Under the pieces are notes generated by a model. That model was not told the DNA's origin, did no database searches, and saw nothing but the letters and a program-made list of their open reading frames with translations. From Asinibacterium sp. OR53 (GTDB lineage Bacteria > Bacteroidota > Bacteroidia > Chitinophagales > Chitinophagaceae), in contig NZ_KI911562.1 in the NCBI RefSeq assembly GCF_000515315.1, forward strand, positions 2,885,220 through 2,949,219: 64,000 nucleotides of DNA. Reading direction: 5' to 3'. Below are positions 28,201 through 37,374 of this stretch, piece by piece. Each line of letters starts with the position of its first letter. The first letter of the stretch is position 1. Both the position numbers and the translations under genes were made by a program.

Positions 28201-28888
28201 CCTGGTCAACATAGTGACTGTCGTTCGTGGCAATCACCGGCACTTTGTATTTCTTTGAGAACTTGAGCAGGGTTTGGTTGATCAGTTCCTGTTCTTTGAT
28301 GTTATGCCGCTGGAGTTCTATATAATAATCCTCTCCGAACATATCCAGCCACCATTTGAATTCCTGTTCTGCCTTTTCTTCACCATCGTGCAGGATGGTT
28401 TGCGGAACATAAGCGCCGATGCAACAAGTGGTAGCGATCAGTCCTTCGTGGTATTGTTCAATCAGTTCTTTATCGATACGTGGGTACTTGCTGTACATCC
28501 CTTCAATAAAACCCAAAGAAGTGAGCTTTACCAGGTTGGCGTAACCCGTTGCATTTTTGGCCAATAGTACCTGGTGGTAGCGTTCATCTTTTACATCTTT
28601 GGTGAATACTTTCGCATGCCTGTCGCGCACCACATAGAATTCACAACCAACGATGGGTTTTACCACGGGCTCCACAATATCTTTTCCGTTGGCATCTTTT
28701 CCCACCACTTTGGTATTTTTCCAGGCCTGGCTTACAAAGTCAAAAACACCGAACATATTACCATGATCCGTAATGGCAAGCGCAGGCATCTGATCATTGG
28801 CAGCTTTTTTGTAGAGGCTGCCAATAGCCGCTGCGCCATCGAGCAAAGAATATTGAGTATGAACGTGTAAATGAGAGAATGCAGCCAT
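25217..28888 (-). CDS. dnaE: DNA polymerase III alpha subunit
   Basis: Replicative polymerase catalytic subunit, 1223 residues, somewhat longer than the E. coli protein (1160). The N-terminal PHP domain begins FSHLHVHTQYSLLDGAA with the metal-binding HxH. The palm has the catalytic aspartates in PDIDTDFDDEGR near residue 434, preceded by GPGRGSAAGSVVAYC. The tandem helix-hairpin-helix, and an OB-fold with VKTRVTKTGKNFG-like sequence (about residue 1070, QHRVTKTGKNFGSFVIED), follow near the C-terminus. No exonuclease domain is present, as in DnaE1. A perfect DnaA-box sequence lies 45 bases upstream. Confidence 0.97.
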   Translation of the reverse strand: MAAFSHLHVHTQYSLLDGAAAIGSLYKKAANDQMPALAITDHGNMFGVFDFVSQAWKNTKVVGKDANGKDIVEPVVKPIVGCEFYVVRDRHAKVFTKDVKDERYHQVLLAKNATGYANLVKLTSLGFIEGMYSKYPRIDKELIEQYHEGLIATTCCIGAYVPQTILHDGEEKAEQEFKWWLDMFGEDYYIELQRHNIKEQELINQTLLKFSKKYKVPVIATNDSHYVDQDDANAHDILLCINTGEKQSTPGFDDFVNDDVQIRNRRFKFPNNQFYFKTTAEMQQLFSDIPESLDNTNAIVDKVEILNLKKDILLPAFPIPAEFQIHKDANLNQWEYLRHITMEGAKRRYTDIAPSTQERIDFELFTIKTMGFAGYFLIVSDFIKAGRELGVFVGPGRGSAAGSVVAYCIGITNIDPIKYNLLFERFLNPDRKSMPDIDTDFDDEGRQKVIDYVVDKYGKEQVAQIITYGTMAAKMSIKDVARVLDLPLAESNMLAKLVPDKPGTELGRVLKAPITIKEGPKSLEEKEAYQQEDIENVKKLREIYNGTDIRAQVLKEAERLEGSVRNTGIHAAGIIIAPKDLTELLPVATAKDSSLWVTQIEGSIIEDAGVIKMDFLGLRTLSILKTALELIKENHNISIDLDELPLDDEKTFQLYQRGETNATFQFESVGMQKYLRELKPDKFDDLIAMNALYRPGPIAYIPNFIDRKHGREAITYDLDDMKEYLAETYGITVYQEQVMLLSQSLAGFTKGDADVLRKAMGKKQKSVLDKMKAQFITGATAKGHPADKLEKIWTDWEAFAQYAFNKSHSTCYAFVAYQTAYLKAHYPGEYMAAVLNHAGSIEKITFFMEECKRMGIKVLGPDINESLKGFAVNKRGEIRFGLGGLKGVGEAAVETIIVERSKNGVYSDIYEFVKRILQRTVNKKSLESLAYSGAFDCFPELHRAQYFKIPDGDRLSGLERLIMYGQASQSQASSSNTLFGELAESMEVAKPKILPSEPWTLTELLDHEKEVTGMFMSGHPLDHFKFELKYYGITQISDFNEIKDTLQLQANPGKSLRVAGLVIDVQHRVTKTGKNFGSFVIEDFSGKTDFILWSEDYIKFQNYLEKGQNLLLTGFFRPRFGRANEFEFKITVMSLLETVKETMTRSLEINAHAAAISPDFVRFVDQNVRNFPGKTALRFNIYEPRENLKVSLISFDKGFRMNEEMAEFLLNNQDLEVNVGLAG

Positions 28889-28932
28889 ATCTACAAAGGT
28901 CGTAAAAACAGGCCGTACTGCCCTGATTCCAG

Positions 28933-28941
28933 TTATCCACA
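28933..28941 (+). promoter_or_regulatory. DnaA-box-like 9-mer upstream of dnaE
   Basis: TTATCCACA is an exact match to the strict DnaA box, in the 141-base gap between divergent dnaE and the NlpC/P60 gene. A single site can occur by chance; it could allow DnaA control of dnaE. Confidence 0.35.
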
Positions 28942-29029
28942 GGGGTGCAGGAATGGGAGAGAATGTTAAAAAGTTATGCGCATCGGAGCCGGCATCGGAT
29001 TCAGGACATTATATTGCAAATCACCTACT

Positions 29030-29737
29030 ATGAAATTACCATATATAACCATATCATGCCTGCTCGTTTTTGTTTTCAGCAGTTGTAAATCCCTCAGCAA
29101 GCTGGGGGCTAAAGACGACTCTGTAGCCAAAACCAGCAATGCCGCCAGGAGATCCGGCCAGCCTCAATTCATTGACCAGATAGAGGTAACGCCCGGCTCG
29201 GCGGTCACCACCCGTCATAAAACCAGCACTACCACCTCTAAACGCAACACTACTACCGGTGCAGAACGCATGCCGGGCTATGGATTGTCTTCTGTTGAAA
29301 TTGAAAAAGCCAACTGGCTGCAGTTGAAATATGCGGTGATGATCGATGCAACTGTGGAGCAACTGACCAATATTCCGTTATTGGAAACGATTGACAAATG
29401 GTGGGGCACCAAATATTGCCTGGGCGGAGCTACCGATAACTGTATCGACTGTTCTGCCTTTACACAGATCGTCATGCGGGATGTATACAAACACAATCTT
29501 CCCCGCACCGCGCAGGAACAATACGATGCCTGCGAAAAAGTACAGCTGGAAGACCTGAAAGAAGGCGACCTGGTATTCTTTCATACCAGCGGCCGCAGCA
29601 TTTCACATGTAGGTGTGTACCTCCTCAATAACAAGTTTGTTCATGCCGCCACCAGCGGCGGCGTTATGATCAGCGACCTGAACGATAAATATTGGCAGCC
29701 GAAGTACAGGGGCGCGGGCAGGTTAACCGACAACTGA
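29030..29737 (+). CDS. NlpC/P60 family lipoprotein (cell-wall peptidase)
   Basis: 235 residues from ATG 29030, which places a lipoprotein signal (LLVFVFSSC) at the start; an earlier in-frame ATG adds 18 unlikely residues. After a Thr/Ser-rich linker the C-terminal NlpC/P60 domain has the catalytic C141 in CIDCSAF, H193 in SHVGVYL and a third polar residue region at FVHAATSGG. Such enzymes cleave the D-Glu to diamino-acid bond of peptidoglycan stem peptides. Likely anchored in the outer or inner membrane and active in wall remodelling. Substrate details are inferred. Confidence 0.9.
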   Translation: MKLPYITISCLLVFVFSSCKSLSKLGAKDDSVAKTSNAARRSGQPQFIDQIEVTPGSAVTTRHKTSTTTSKRNTTTGAERMPGYGLSSVEIEKANWLQLKYAVMIDATVEQLTNIPLLETIDKWWGTKYCLGGATDNCIDCSAFTQIVMRDVYKHNLPRTAQEQYDACEKVQLEDLKEGDLVFFHTSGRSISHVGVYLLNNKFVHAATSGGVMISDLNDKYWQPKYRGAGRLTDN

Positions 29738-29738
29738 T

Positions 29739-31421
29739 TCAATTATCCGTTGCTTTTTGCACTTTAACGTAGAACAGTTTTTCTATGTTTTCCGGTTTCC
29801 AGTTGGCAGCATTTTCATTGCTTAACTGCAAATTGGTAAAGCTACCTGTTACTGGTTTAATCAACTGTGCCTGGTTGCCGGTGCCCGCCCATAGGGGGAG
29901 GTTAAATCCGTCCATACAATTACTCCAACGGAATGAGACCTGCACACCATCCTGCTTGTATTCCAATACAGGTACCTGTGTAGTGTGCAAATACTGGTTG
30001 AATATCTTATCCAGTCCGAACCCGGTAAAGCTTTCCATCGCTTCGCGGATATCATCTGCCGTTACTGTTTGATGATAAAATTTCTTGTTGAGGAAACGCA
30101 GCATGTTCCTGAATTTTTCATCATCGTGCATGGCATTGCGAATGCTGTGGATCATGTTAGCCGCTTTGGGATACATATCGCCGCTGCCTTCTTTGTTAAC
30201 ACCATAAGGACCTGTTATGGGTACATCATTGCGGATAACGCGGCGTATGCCGTAATTGTATTCATTGGCTGCCTGCAAGCCGTATTCACATTCGGTAAAA
30301 AGCGTTTCTGAATAATTGGTAAAGCCCTCATGTATCCACATGTCGGCAATATCCTTGCTGGTGATGTTGTTGCCAAACCATTCATGCCCGCTTTCGTGTA
30401 CAATGATGAAATCCCATTTGAGTCCCCAGCCGGTACCGGAAAGGTCTCTTCCCAGGTAGCCATTTTTAAACTGGTTGCCATAAGCTACTGCACTCTGGTG
30501 TTCCATGCCCAGGTGTGGCGACTGTACCAGCTTATAACTGTCTTCATAAAAAGGATAAGGGCCCATCCAGTGTTCAAAGCAACGCAACATTTTCGGCGCC
30601 TGTTTGAATTGTTCTTTTGCTTTTTCCAACTCGTAGTCCAGTACCCAGTAATCGCAATCGAGCGGACCTTTTTCGCCGTTGAATGTTTCATGCCAGGTAA
30701 CATATTTACCTATATATGGGATGATGTCGTAATTGTTGATGGGGTTTTTGACATCCCATTTATAAGTAACCATGCCTTTGCTGTGGCTGATCCTGCTGAT
30801 CAACCTTCCATTACCTACCGCTACGAGTGTATCGGGAACAGCGATGTTGAGCGTAGCTCCTTCATCAGGCTCATCGCTCTGGTGGTCTTTGCAGGGATAC
30901 CATACGCTGGCGCCGAGCCCCTGGCAGGCCACACTCATCCAGGGTCTGCCCAGTTTATCGGTCTGGAATATCCATCCACCATCCCATGGTGGCCGTTTGG
31001 CAACGCGCGGGTTACCGTGGAAAACAAGCGTGAGTGTTTGAACGCTGCCTGTTTTCAATTCTCTCGGGAAACTCACATAATACACGTTACCATCGCGACG
31101 AAGCGGCAAGTCTTTGTATGCGGCGGTATACGCTTTTGATAGTTGCATAGGCTCCTGCAGGTCTATCTGCATGGTCTTACCGGGTGCCAGCACTTTGAAA
31201 CGGATCTCCGTTTTTCCTTCTATATATTTAGATGCGAAGTCGGGCGCTACGCCAATCGTATAATGCAATACATCCCACCAGGCCCTTTCAGGTGTGATGC
31301 TTCCGCGAAGTGTGTCGGCCCGGGTAAAGACTTCTTTGGAGGAAAGTGGTGTTTGCGCCTGCATGGAAATGACGGTGACCAAACCAATCATGAACAGGAA
31401 CTTGTATTTTGCATTATTCAT
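29739..31421 (-). CDS. M1 family metallopeptidase (aminopeptidase-like)
   Basis: 560 residues with a signal peptide ending near SMQAQ. The zinc site is HESGH at residues 342-346 with the third ligand Glu 19 residues on (WIHEGF), the gluzincin M1 pattern; an HLGMEHQSA segment lies about 50 residues before it in place of the canonical GAMEN motif (HLGMEHQ instead). An N-terminal beta domain precedes it (YTIGVAPDFASKYIEGKTEIRF). It probably acts as a periplasmic or secreted peptidase. It is shorter than full aminopeptidase N, lacking the long C-terminal helical domain. It diverges from the peptide-binding gene with 27 bases between starts. Confidence 0.88.
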   Translation of the reverse strand: MNNAKYKFLFMIGLVTVISMQAQTPLSSKEVFTRADTLRGSITPERAWWDVLHYTIGVAPDFASKYIEGKTEIRFKVLAPGKTMQIDLQEPMQLSKAYTAAYKDLPLRRDGNVYYVSFPRELKTGSVQTLTLVFHGNPRVAKRPPWDGGWIFQTDKLGRPWMSVACQGLGASVWYPCKDHQSDEPDEGATLNIAVPDTLVAVGNGRLISRISHSKGMVTYKWDVKNPINNYDIIPYIGKYVTWHETFNGEKGPLDCDYWVLDYELEKAKEQFKQAPKMLRCFEHWMGPYPFYEDSYKLVQSPHLGMEHQSAVAYGNQFKNGYLGRDLSGTGWGLKWDFIIVHESGHEWFGNNITSKDIADMWIHEGFTNYSETLFTECEYGLQAANEYNYGIRRVIRNDVPITGPYGVNKEGSGDMYPKAANMIHSIRNAMHDDEKFRNMLRFLNKKFYHQTVTADDIREAMESFTGFGLDKIFNQYLHTTQVPVLEYKQDGVQVSFRWSNCMDGFNLPLWAGTGNQAQLIKPVTGSFTNLQLSNENAANWKPENIEKLFYVKVQKATDN

Positions 31422-31448
31422 TCGCTAAAAGTACGGTATTCAGAAAAA

Positions 31449-33059
31449 ATGAGAAACTGTCTGGTCCTTTGTTTATTACTGGCTTCCTGTATGCATCACC
31501 GGCAGGCAGCCAGGCAAGTATTTTATTACAATGAGTCTACCGGTATTGCCACACTGGATCCGGCTTTTGCCAAAAACCAGGCCATCATGTGGCCTGTGCA
31601 CCAGCTCTACAATACATTGGTGGAAATAGACAGCGGACTGAATATCATTCCTTCTGTTGCGAAGCGTTGGGATATCAGTGCCGACCGATGCACTTATACT
31701 TTCCATTTGCGCAACGATGTTTTCTTTCACGATAATGAAGTATTCCCCGGAGGCAAAGGCAGAAGGGTAGTGGCAGCGGATGTGGCATACAGTTTCAACA
31801 GGATCATCGACCACCAGACTGCCAGCAGCGGGGCCTGGATATTCAATGGCCGTATCAATACAAACAATGGTTTTGTTGCGGTGAATGATTCTACTTTTCA
31901 GTTAACGTTGGTACGGCCTTTCCATCCCATCATGGGTATTTTAAGCATGCAGTATTGCAGCATTGTTCCGAGGGAAGTAGTAGAGAAATATGGAAAAGAT
32001 TTTGGCAGGCATCCATGCGGCAGCGGCCCCTTCGTGTTCAAATCATGGGATGAAGGAGAAGCGCTGGTGTTATTGAAGAATGCGCATTATTGGGAAAAAG
32101 ACAGTGGCGGTCATGCATTGCCTTATCTCGACGCTGTCAAGATCAGTTTTTTTGATAACAAAGCCACGGAGTTCCTGCAGTTCAGGCAGGGCGGACTGAG
32201 TTTCATCAATGATATCGATCCATCATTCAAAGACGAAATACTGACTAAGAAAGGAGCGCTGCGTGCTCAGTGGGCATCAAAGATCCAATTGAAAAAACAC
32301 GCTTATCTCAATACAGAATATTTTGGCATTTTATCGGATGAAGAAAACCCGCTGGTACAACAATCGCCCACAAAAATGAAAGCCATAAGGCAGGCCATGA
32401 ATTACGCGCTCGACCGGCAGAAGCTGATGATGTACATGCGCAATTCGATTGGTATTCCCGCAGAAGCGGGTTTTGTACCGGGCGGGTTACCATCGCACAA
32501 TACTGAACTGGTAAAGGGTTATCCTTATGATCCTGTGGCAGCAAAAAAATTATTGAATGAAGCAGGCTATCCCGGTGGCAAGGATTTACCGGTGATGAAG
32601 CTGCTTACCATTCCCATCTATGCAGATATTGCCAGTTTTGCTGCGCGGCAATGGGAAGAAGTGGGCATTCGTGTACAGGTGGAAGTGATACAAAAAAGTT
32701 TGTTGCTGGAGCAGACTGCTAAATCACAGGCTTTGCTGTTTCGCGGAAGCTGGATTGCCGATTATCCCGATGCCGAGAATTATATGGCGATGTTCTACAG
32801 CAAGAACCCGGCGCCGCCCAATTATACACGTTACCGGAATCCTGCTTTCGATGCCTTGTATGAAAAGGCTTTGCTCGAAACCAATGATTCATTGCGCTAT
32901 GTTTTATACCGGCAAATGGACCAGCTAGTGATCAACGATGCGCCCGTGATCCCCATCTGGTACGATATGGCCATTCACTTAGTGCAAAACAATGTGAGCG
33001 GTTTTGCACCGAATGCACTGAACTTGCTGGAACTGCGCAGAACGGTGATCAGAGAATGA
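31449..33059 (+). CDS. Peptide/oligopeptide ABC transporter substrate-binding lipoprotein
   Basis: 536 residues from ATG 31449. The frame runs back to 31143, but that part overlaps the divergent peptidase gene and lacks a signal. The lipoprotein signal ends LVLCLLLASC. The mature protein is an SBP_bac_5 (DppA/OppA) fold: WDISADRCTYTFHLRNDVFFHDNEVF near residue 75 and the YALDRQKLMMYM helix in the middle. The gene for the membrane components is not next to it. It sits beside an M1 peptidase, so peptide use is plausible. Heme, nickel or peptide ligands are all known for the family. Confidence 0.85.
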   Translation: MRNCLVLCLLLASCMHHRQAARQVFYYNESTGIATLDPAFAKNQAIMWPVHQLYNTLVEIDSGLNIIPSVAKRWDISADRCTYTFHLRNDVFFHDNEVFPGGKGRRVVAADVAYSFNRIIDHQTASSGAWIFNGRINTNNGFVAVNDSTFQLTLVRPFHPIMGILSMQYCSIVPREVVEKYGKDFGRHPCGSGPFVFKSWDEGEALVLLKNAHYWEKDSGGHALPYLDAVKISFFDNKATEFLQFRQGGLSFINDIDPSFKDEILTKKGALRAQWASKIQLKKHAYLNTEYFGILSDEENPLVQQSPTKMKAIRQAMNYALDRQKLMMYMRNSIGIPAEAGFVPGGLPSHNTELVKGYPYDPVAAKKLLNEAGYPGGKDLPVMKLLTIPIYADIASFAARQWEEVGIRVQVEVIQKSLLLEQTAKSQALLFRGSWIADYPDAENYMAMFYSKNPAPPNYTRYRNPAFDALYEKALLETNDSLRYVLYRQMDQLVINDAPVIPIWYDMAIHLVQNNVSGFAPNALNLLELRRTVIRE

Positions 33060-33066
33060 GTTACAC

Positions 33067-34413
33067 TTAAAACTCTATGTGGCCACGTACACCGAATACA
33101 TGCACAGGCCCCCTGTCTTTGTTATAACCCGGGTTGTTCACAAACTGGTAATTCACACTCAACCAGAATTGTTTTGACAGGCGTGCATTGTAAAATGTTT
33201 CTACAATGGCTTCCTTTCCGTAATTCAGGTTACCGTCACCAATGATGAAACCATAGCCACCTGCTTTGAGAAAAGCGCGGTGCTCGTCTGATAGACCACT
33301 CACAACTGCTGCAAGTCCGAATACGTCTTCAGGTCTTTCCCACCTGTTTCCTTTAAGGGATAAGCCCAGACAAAAAGTACGGTCGATTTCAGTGAAAGCC
33401 CATGTGGCATATTTACCATCATTCCAGCCGATCCGCGAAAAAATACCCAGGTCTTTGGTAATTTCCTGGTCGGCACTTACGCCCCAACCAAATTTTTTTC
33501 CTCCATAAGAAGTGTTTTCACTATCGCCTGAAATAACGGATAACAGAAAGGCATCGCTGTTGGCAACCGCTTTCAAACCGCTTTGATAGGAAGGGGCTTT
33601 GGAATGTGTATTGCTGAGGATCAGGCGTACACTACCCGGATGCTTACGAACTGTCCATTTACGCTCATATTCAAAAGTCTCTGAATGCGCCCTGCTCATA
33701 TCATACTCCATTTTGGAAGCATTGGCAATCCTGGGAACAGCAACAGTGGATAACCTGATCGCCCATCGGGGTTTGATCAACTCCACAACCACACCCATGG
33801 TATAACCCCTTGTATTGGCAGGATAATCCCAGGCGCCATTTGCCCAGATGGCCCAGTTAGAGAATTGGGAACGGGGGCCTTTGCTGTAAGCATTGTCATC
33901 ATAAAAATCACTGATCGCATATTTCCCTGCTGTAATGGTAATGCGGCTGTCCGGAATTTTATCGGCTACCTGGTTTACATCATCTGCCACATCAACATAT
34001 TTTGCATCGGCCAGGGGGAAATGTTGTTGCAGATAAGCCCTGGCAATAAAAACTTGTGGTTTAACAGCTCCCACACGATAGGTTTCGCCATTCAATGCAC
34101 CTGCTACTCCCTGGGCAAAACTGAGTCCATTACCGCCCGATATTTCCGGGTTGAAATAGAGTGCAGCGCCTTTCCACAATTTTCTTCCCAGGAACAGGGT
34201 AGAGGTGAGGCTGGTAGCAATGGGTTCAACAGTATCTGCCAGGCTTTTATCTCCGCTGTAAGCAGCATGGAATCCCGCATGCTTTTGCGCAATCACAGTC
34301 AACTGAAAATGACTACTCCATTTGCTTTTTTTACTGGTATCTGTATTTTCCTGTGCTTTTGCATGTGTTACGAAACCTGTTATCATAGTAAACAATACAA
34401 TCAATTTTTTCAT
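33067..34413 (-). CDS. Carbohydrate-selective porin (OprB-like)
   Basis: 448 residues from ATG 34413, placing a signal peptide (KKLIVLFTMITGFVTHAKAQ) at the start. The body is a beta-barrel with SSHFQLTVIAQKHAGFHAAYSG, a central ITAGKYAISDFYDDNAYSKGPRSQF block and ending in VHVFGVRGHIEF, matching the OprB family of sugar-selective porins. It stands 53 bases after mgtA and could share its transcript, though sugar and magnesium uptake are not otherwise linked. Substrate unknown. Confidence 0.75.
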   Translation of the reverse strand: MKKLIVLFTMITGFVTHAKAQENTDTSKKSKWSSHFQLTVIAQKHAGFHAAYSGDKSLADTVEPIATSLTSTLFLGRKLWKGAALYFNPEISGGNGLSFAQGVAGALNGETYRVGAVKPQVFIARAYLQQHFPLADAKYVDVADDVNQVADKIPDSRITITAGKYAISDFYDDNAYSKGPRSQFSNWAIWANGAWDYPANTRGYTMGVVVELIKPRWAIRLSTVAVPRIANASKMEYDMSRAHSETFEYERKWTVRKHPGSVRLILSNTHSKAPSYQSGLKAVANSDAFLLSVISGDSENTSYGGKKFGWGVSADQEITKDLGIFSRIGWNDGKYATWAFTEIDRTFCLGLSLKGNRWERPEDVFGLAAVVSGLSDEHRAFLKAGGYGFIIGDGNLNYGKEAIVETFYNARLSKQFWLSVNYQFVNNPGYNKDRGPVHVFGVRGHIEF

Positions 34414-34466
34414 GCCAGTCTTTTTTCTGTTTAATAGTTCGGTTTGATTCGTCGTACATCCTTTCA

Positions 34467-37172
34467 TTACAACCATTGGTGGAATTTCTTTATGTACCAG
34501 TTTTTAACTGCTTGTGTGAGCAAACAATAACTGGTGAGGATCAATACCAGCCATGGGAAATAGACAAATGGAACCGGCTGCAGCTTCAATGCTGCGGCAA
34601 ATGGGGTGAACGGAAGTACAATGCCAATGAGCATGATAATGGAAGTCAATGCCACCACCGGTGCAGCCGCCCAGCTTTGTATGAAAGGAATTTTACGGGT
34701 TCTGATCATGTGCACGATCAATGTTTGGGAAAGCAGCCCTTCTATAAACCATCCGCTCTGGAACAATGATTGGTGTTCCGGCAAATTGGCTTTAAAAAAG
34801 AAAAACATGAGTGCGAAAGTAGCGTAATCGAATATGGAACTGATGGGTCCGATGAAAACCATGAACCGTGATATGCCTGAAGCATCCCATTTTTTGGGCT
34901 TTTGCAGGAACTCTTCATCCATTTTGTCCCAGGGAATGGATACCTGCGAAATATCATACAGGAGATTCTGTACCAGCAATTGTACCGGCAGCATAGGTAA
35001 GAAGGGGAGGAAAGCACTGGCTCCCAACATGCTGAACATGTTACCGAAATTACTGCTCGCAGTCATCTTGATGTACTTGATGATGTTTCCAAAAGTTCGC
35101 CGGCCGTAGATCACTCCTTTCCTTAATACCATCAGGTCTTTTTCCAGTAAAATGATGTCCGCACTTTCTTTGGCAATGTCCACCGCTGTATCCACGCTGA
35201 TGCCTACATCTGCGTCTCTTAAAGCTGCCGCATCATTGATGCCATCGCCCATGAAACCAACCGTATGGCCTTTTGCCTGTAATACTTTTACCACCCTGGA
35301 CTTTTGCATGGGGCTCAGTTTGGCCAGTATGGCTATATCATCTATCTGGTTCTGCAATGCTTCGTCGGTCATTTTTTCCAGGTCGCTGCCCAGCATGATC
35401 CTATCGAAAGAAATACCTACATCGCGGCATATCTTCTTGGTCACCACTTCGTTGTCTCCGGTAAGTACTTTTACACTTACACCCAGCTTCTGCAAGGCTT
35501 CGATAGATGTTTTGGCAGATGGTTTGGCCGGATCGAGGAAGCCGATGAAGCCGGTTAGGATCATGTCTTTCTCGTCTTCCACAGAATAGGTGAGTGCCCT
35601 GTCATCGAATTCGCGGATGGCTACCAGTAACACACGCAGTCCTTCTTCGTTCAGCCTTTTGGATGTACTCAATACAATGGAGCGCATCTCTGCATCCATA
35701 GGGATCACCCTGTCTGATTCTATATGCAACTGCCTGTTTTCACCCGGATCAAAAGCCCTGTTGCACAGGTCCAGCATTTCTTCCACGGCTCCCTTGCATA
35801 TGAGCAGGTGTTTGCCATTGCGCTGTTTCAACACAACCGACATGCGCCTGCGCTGGAAATCGAAAGGTATTTCATCTACTTTCAGGAAGTGGTCTTCCAC
35901 TTTTAAATAATCGTGAAGTTCTGCGTGTTCCAGCACAGCCAGATCCAGCAGGTTTTTCAAACCTGTTTGGTGATAACTGTTCAGGTAGGCCCATTTCAAT
36001 ACTTCTTCATCTTCTTCTCCAAACATGTTCAGGTGACGTTCCAATACGATCTTATCCAGGGTCAGCGTACCTGTTTTATCGGTACAGAATACATCCATGG
36101 CGCCTATGTTCTGGATGGCATTCAGGCGTTTAACGATCACTTTACGTTTGCTCATATTCACAGCGCCCTTGGCCAGGTTGGCTGTAACGATCATGGGCAA
36201 CATCTCAGGTGTTAATCCCACCGCTACGGCAATGGCAAACAGGAGGGCTTCCATCCAGTTGCCTTTCATCAATCCATTGATGACAAGAATGAGCGGCACC
36301 ATCACCAGCATGAAACTGATGAGCAGGTAACTCACTTTGTTCACGCCTTTATCGAAACTGGTTTCAGCCCTTTTGCCAATGATCGATTTGCTTAATGAGC
36401 CGAAATAAGTCTGGTTACCGGTGGTAACCACGATAGCAGTGGCTGTACCACTCACTACATTCGTTCCCATAAAGCAGATATTATCCAGTTCCTGTGGCGA
36501 CTTCTTATCAGCATCACGGATGGGAATATTTCTTTTTTCTACGGGCAATGATTCGCCGGTGAGCATGGCCTGGCTTACAAACAGGTCTTTCGATTGGATA
36601 ATACGGCAATCGGCAGGGATCATGTCGCCGGCAGAAAGCAGGATAATATCACCTGGTACCAGGCTTTTGATATCCACTTCTGTTTTGCCTTCCGGCCGCC
36701 TGATTACAGTGGCCGTGGTTTTTACCATGCTCTTCAATTGTTCTGCTGCCCGGTTGCTCCTGTATTCCTGTACGAAACGCAGCAGGGAACTCACCATTAC
36801 CATCACACCCACCATGATCACCGTTTTGTATTCTTCTTCTCCAGGCTTGGCCATCCATACATCCATGATGAATGAAATGATGGCAATCACCACCAATATG
36901 CCAATGAACGGGTTCACGAACGCCTGCATCAATTGACGGAACCAGGAAGGAGCTTTTTCGTGCTGCACTTCATTCAAACCAACGGTTTTGAGCTTATCGG
37001 CCACCTGTGCATCGCTCAACCCGGCGTTGTTACTTTCCATGATATGGAAAAAATAGTCGCTGTCGTTGCTGCTCACGAGCTTGAGTTTCTGAACAGCGCC
37101 TTCGTTGATCCCATTTCCATTGATAGAAAAATGAAACCTGTTCCTGATATTATCTTTTACGGTGGAGAGCAT
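34467..37172 (-). CDS. mgtA: Magnesium-translocating P-type ATPase
   Basis: Inner-membrane P3B-type pump of 901 residues for Mg2+ uptake. The phosphorylated Asp is D365 in the DKTGTLT motif, with TGES in the actuator domain, GDGINDAAALRDAD in the hinge and KMTASSNFGNMFSMLGA in the sixth helix region, all MgtA/MgtB marks. The long N-terminus and the C-terminal membrane block SLFQSGWFIEGLLSQTLIVHMIRT are also typical. It is the last of a three-gene operon (mgtC, small membrane protein, mgtA) with only a 4-base gap. Confidence 0.95.
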   Translation of the reverse strand: MLSTVKDNIRNRFHFSINGNGINEGAVQKLKLVSSNDSDYFFHIMESNNAGLSDAQVADKLKTVGLNEVQHEKAPSWFRQLMQAFVNPFIGILVVIAIISFIMDVWMAKPGEEEYKTVIMVGVMVMVSSLLRFVQEYRSNRAAEQLKSMVKTTATVIRRPEGKTEVDIKSLVPGDIILLSAGDMIPADCRIIQSKDLFVSQAMLTGESLPVEKRNIPIRDADKKSPQELDNICFMGTNVVSGTATAIVVTTGNQTYFGSLSKSIIGKRAETSFDKGVNKVSYLLISFMLVMVPLILVINGLMKGNWMEALLFAIAVAVGLTPEMLPMIVTANLAKGAVNMSKRKVIVKRLNAIQNIGAMDVFCTDKTGTLTLDKIVLERHLNMFGEEDEEVLKWAYLNSYHQTGLKNLLDLAVLEHAELHDYLKVEDHFLKVDEIPFDFQRRRMSVVLKQRNGKHLLICKGAVEEMLDLCNRAFDPGENRQLHIESDRVIPMDAEMRSIVLSTSKRLNEEGLRVLLVAIREFDDRALTYSVEDEKDMILTGFIGFLDPAKPSAKTSIEALQKLGVSVKVLTGDNEVVTKKICRDVGISFDRIMLGSDLEKMTDEALQNQIDDIAILAKLSPMQKSRVVKVLQAKGHTVGFMGDGINDAAALRDADVGISVDTAVDIAKESADIILLEKDLMVLRKGVIYGRRTFGNIIKYIKMTASSNFGNMFSMLGASAFLPFLPMLPVQLLVQNLLYDISQVSIPWDKMDEEFLQKPKKWDASGISRFMVFIGPISSIFDYATFALMFFFFKANLPEHQSLFQSGWFIEGLLSQTLIVHMIRTRKIPFIQSWAAAPVVALTSIIMLIGIVLPFTPFAAALKLQPVPFVYFPWLVLILTSYCLLTQAVKNWYIKKFHQWL

Positions 37173-37176
37173 GCGG

Positions 37177-37374
37177 TTATTTTTTTGTTTTCTTTTTGCT
37201 TGTGAAATTCAGTACGATGATAACGAACAGCAATGCCGATAATACGATAATGCTATACTTGAGTACCGGTATACCGTTCATCGGATGTTTGTACCATGCC
37301 AGGTTCATATCCGTTAAGAATACCAACACAGCTACCAGTAGAATGGCTTTGAGCCAATTAAAGTCTGTTTTCAT
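37177..37374 (-). CDS. Small two-helix membrane protein in the mgt operon
   Basis: 65 residues: a hydrophobic helix at about 9-27 (AILLVAVLVFLTDMNLAW), a short loop, a second helix at about 40-57 (SIIVLSALLFVIIVLNF) and a basic KKKTKK tail. Its ATG shares one base with the mgtC stop (TAATG) and it ends 4 bases before mgtA, so it is translated as part of the operon. It might modulate MgtA, MgtC or the proton-motive force, as small mgt-linked proteins such as MgtR and MgtS do in enterobacteria, but there is no sequence homology that I can see. Confidence 0.7.
   Translation of the reverse strand: MKTDFNWLKAILLVAVLVFLTDMNLAWYKHPMNGIPVLKYSIIVLSALLFVIIVLNFTSKKKTKK

Noticed and set aside
31143-31448. 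A 102-residue N-terminal extension of the peptide-binding protein
   Set aside because: It overlaps the divergent M1 peptidase gene and would hide the lipoprotein signal that begins at 31,449.
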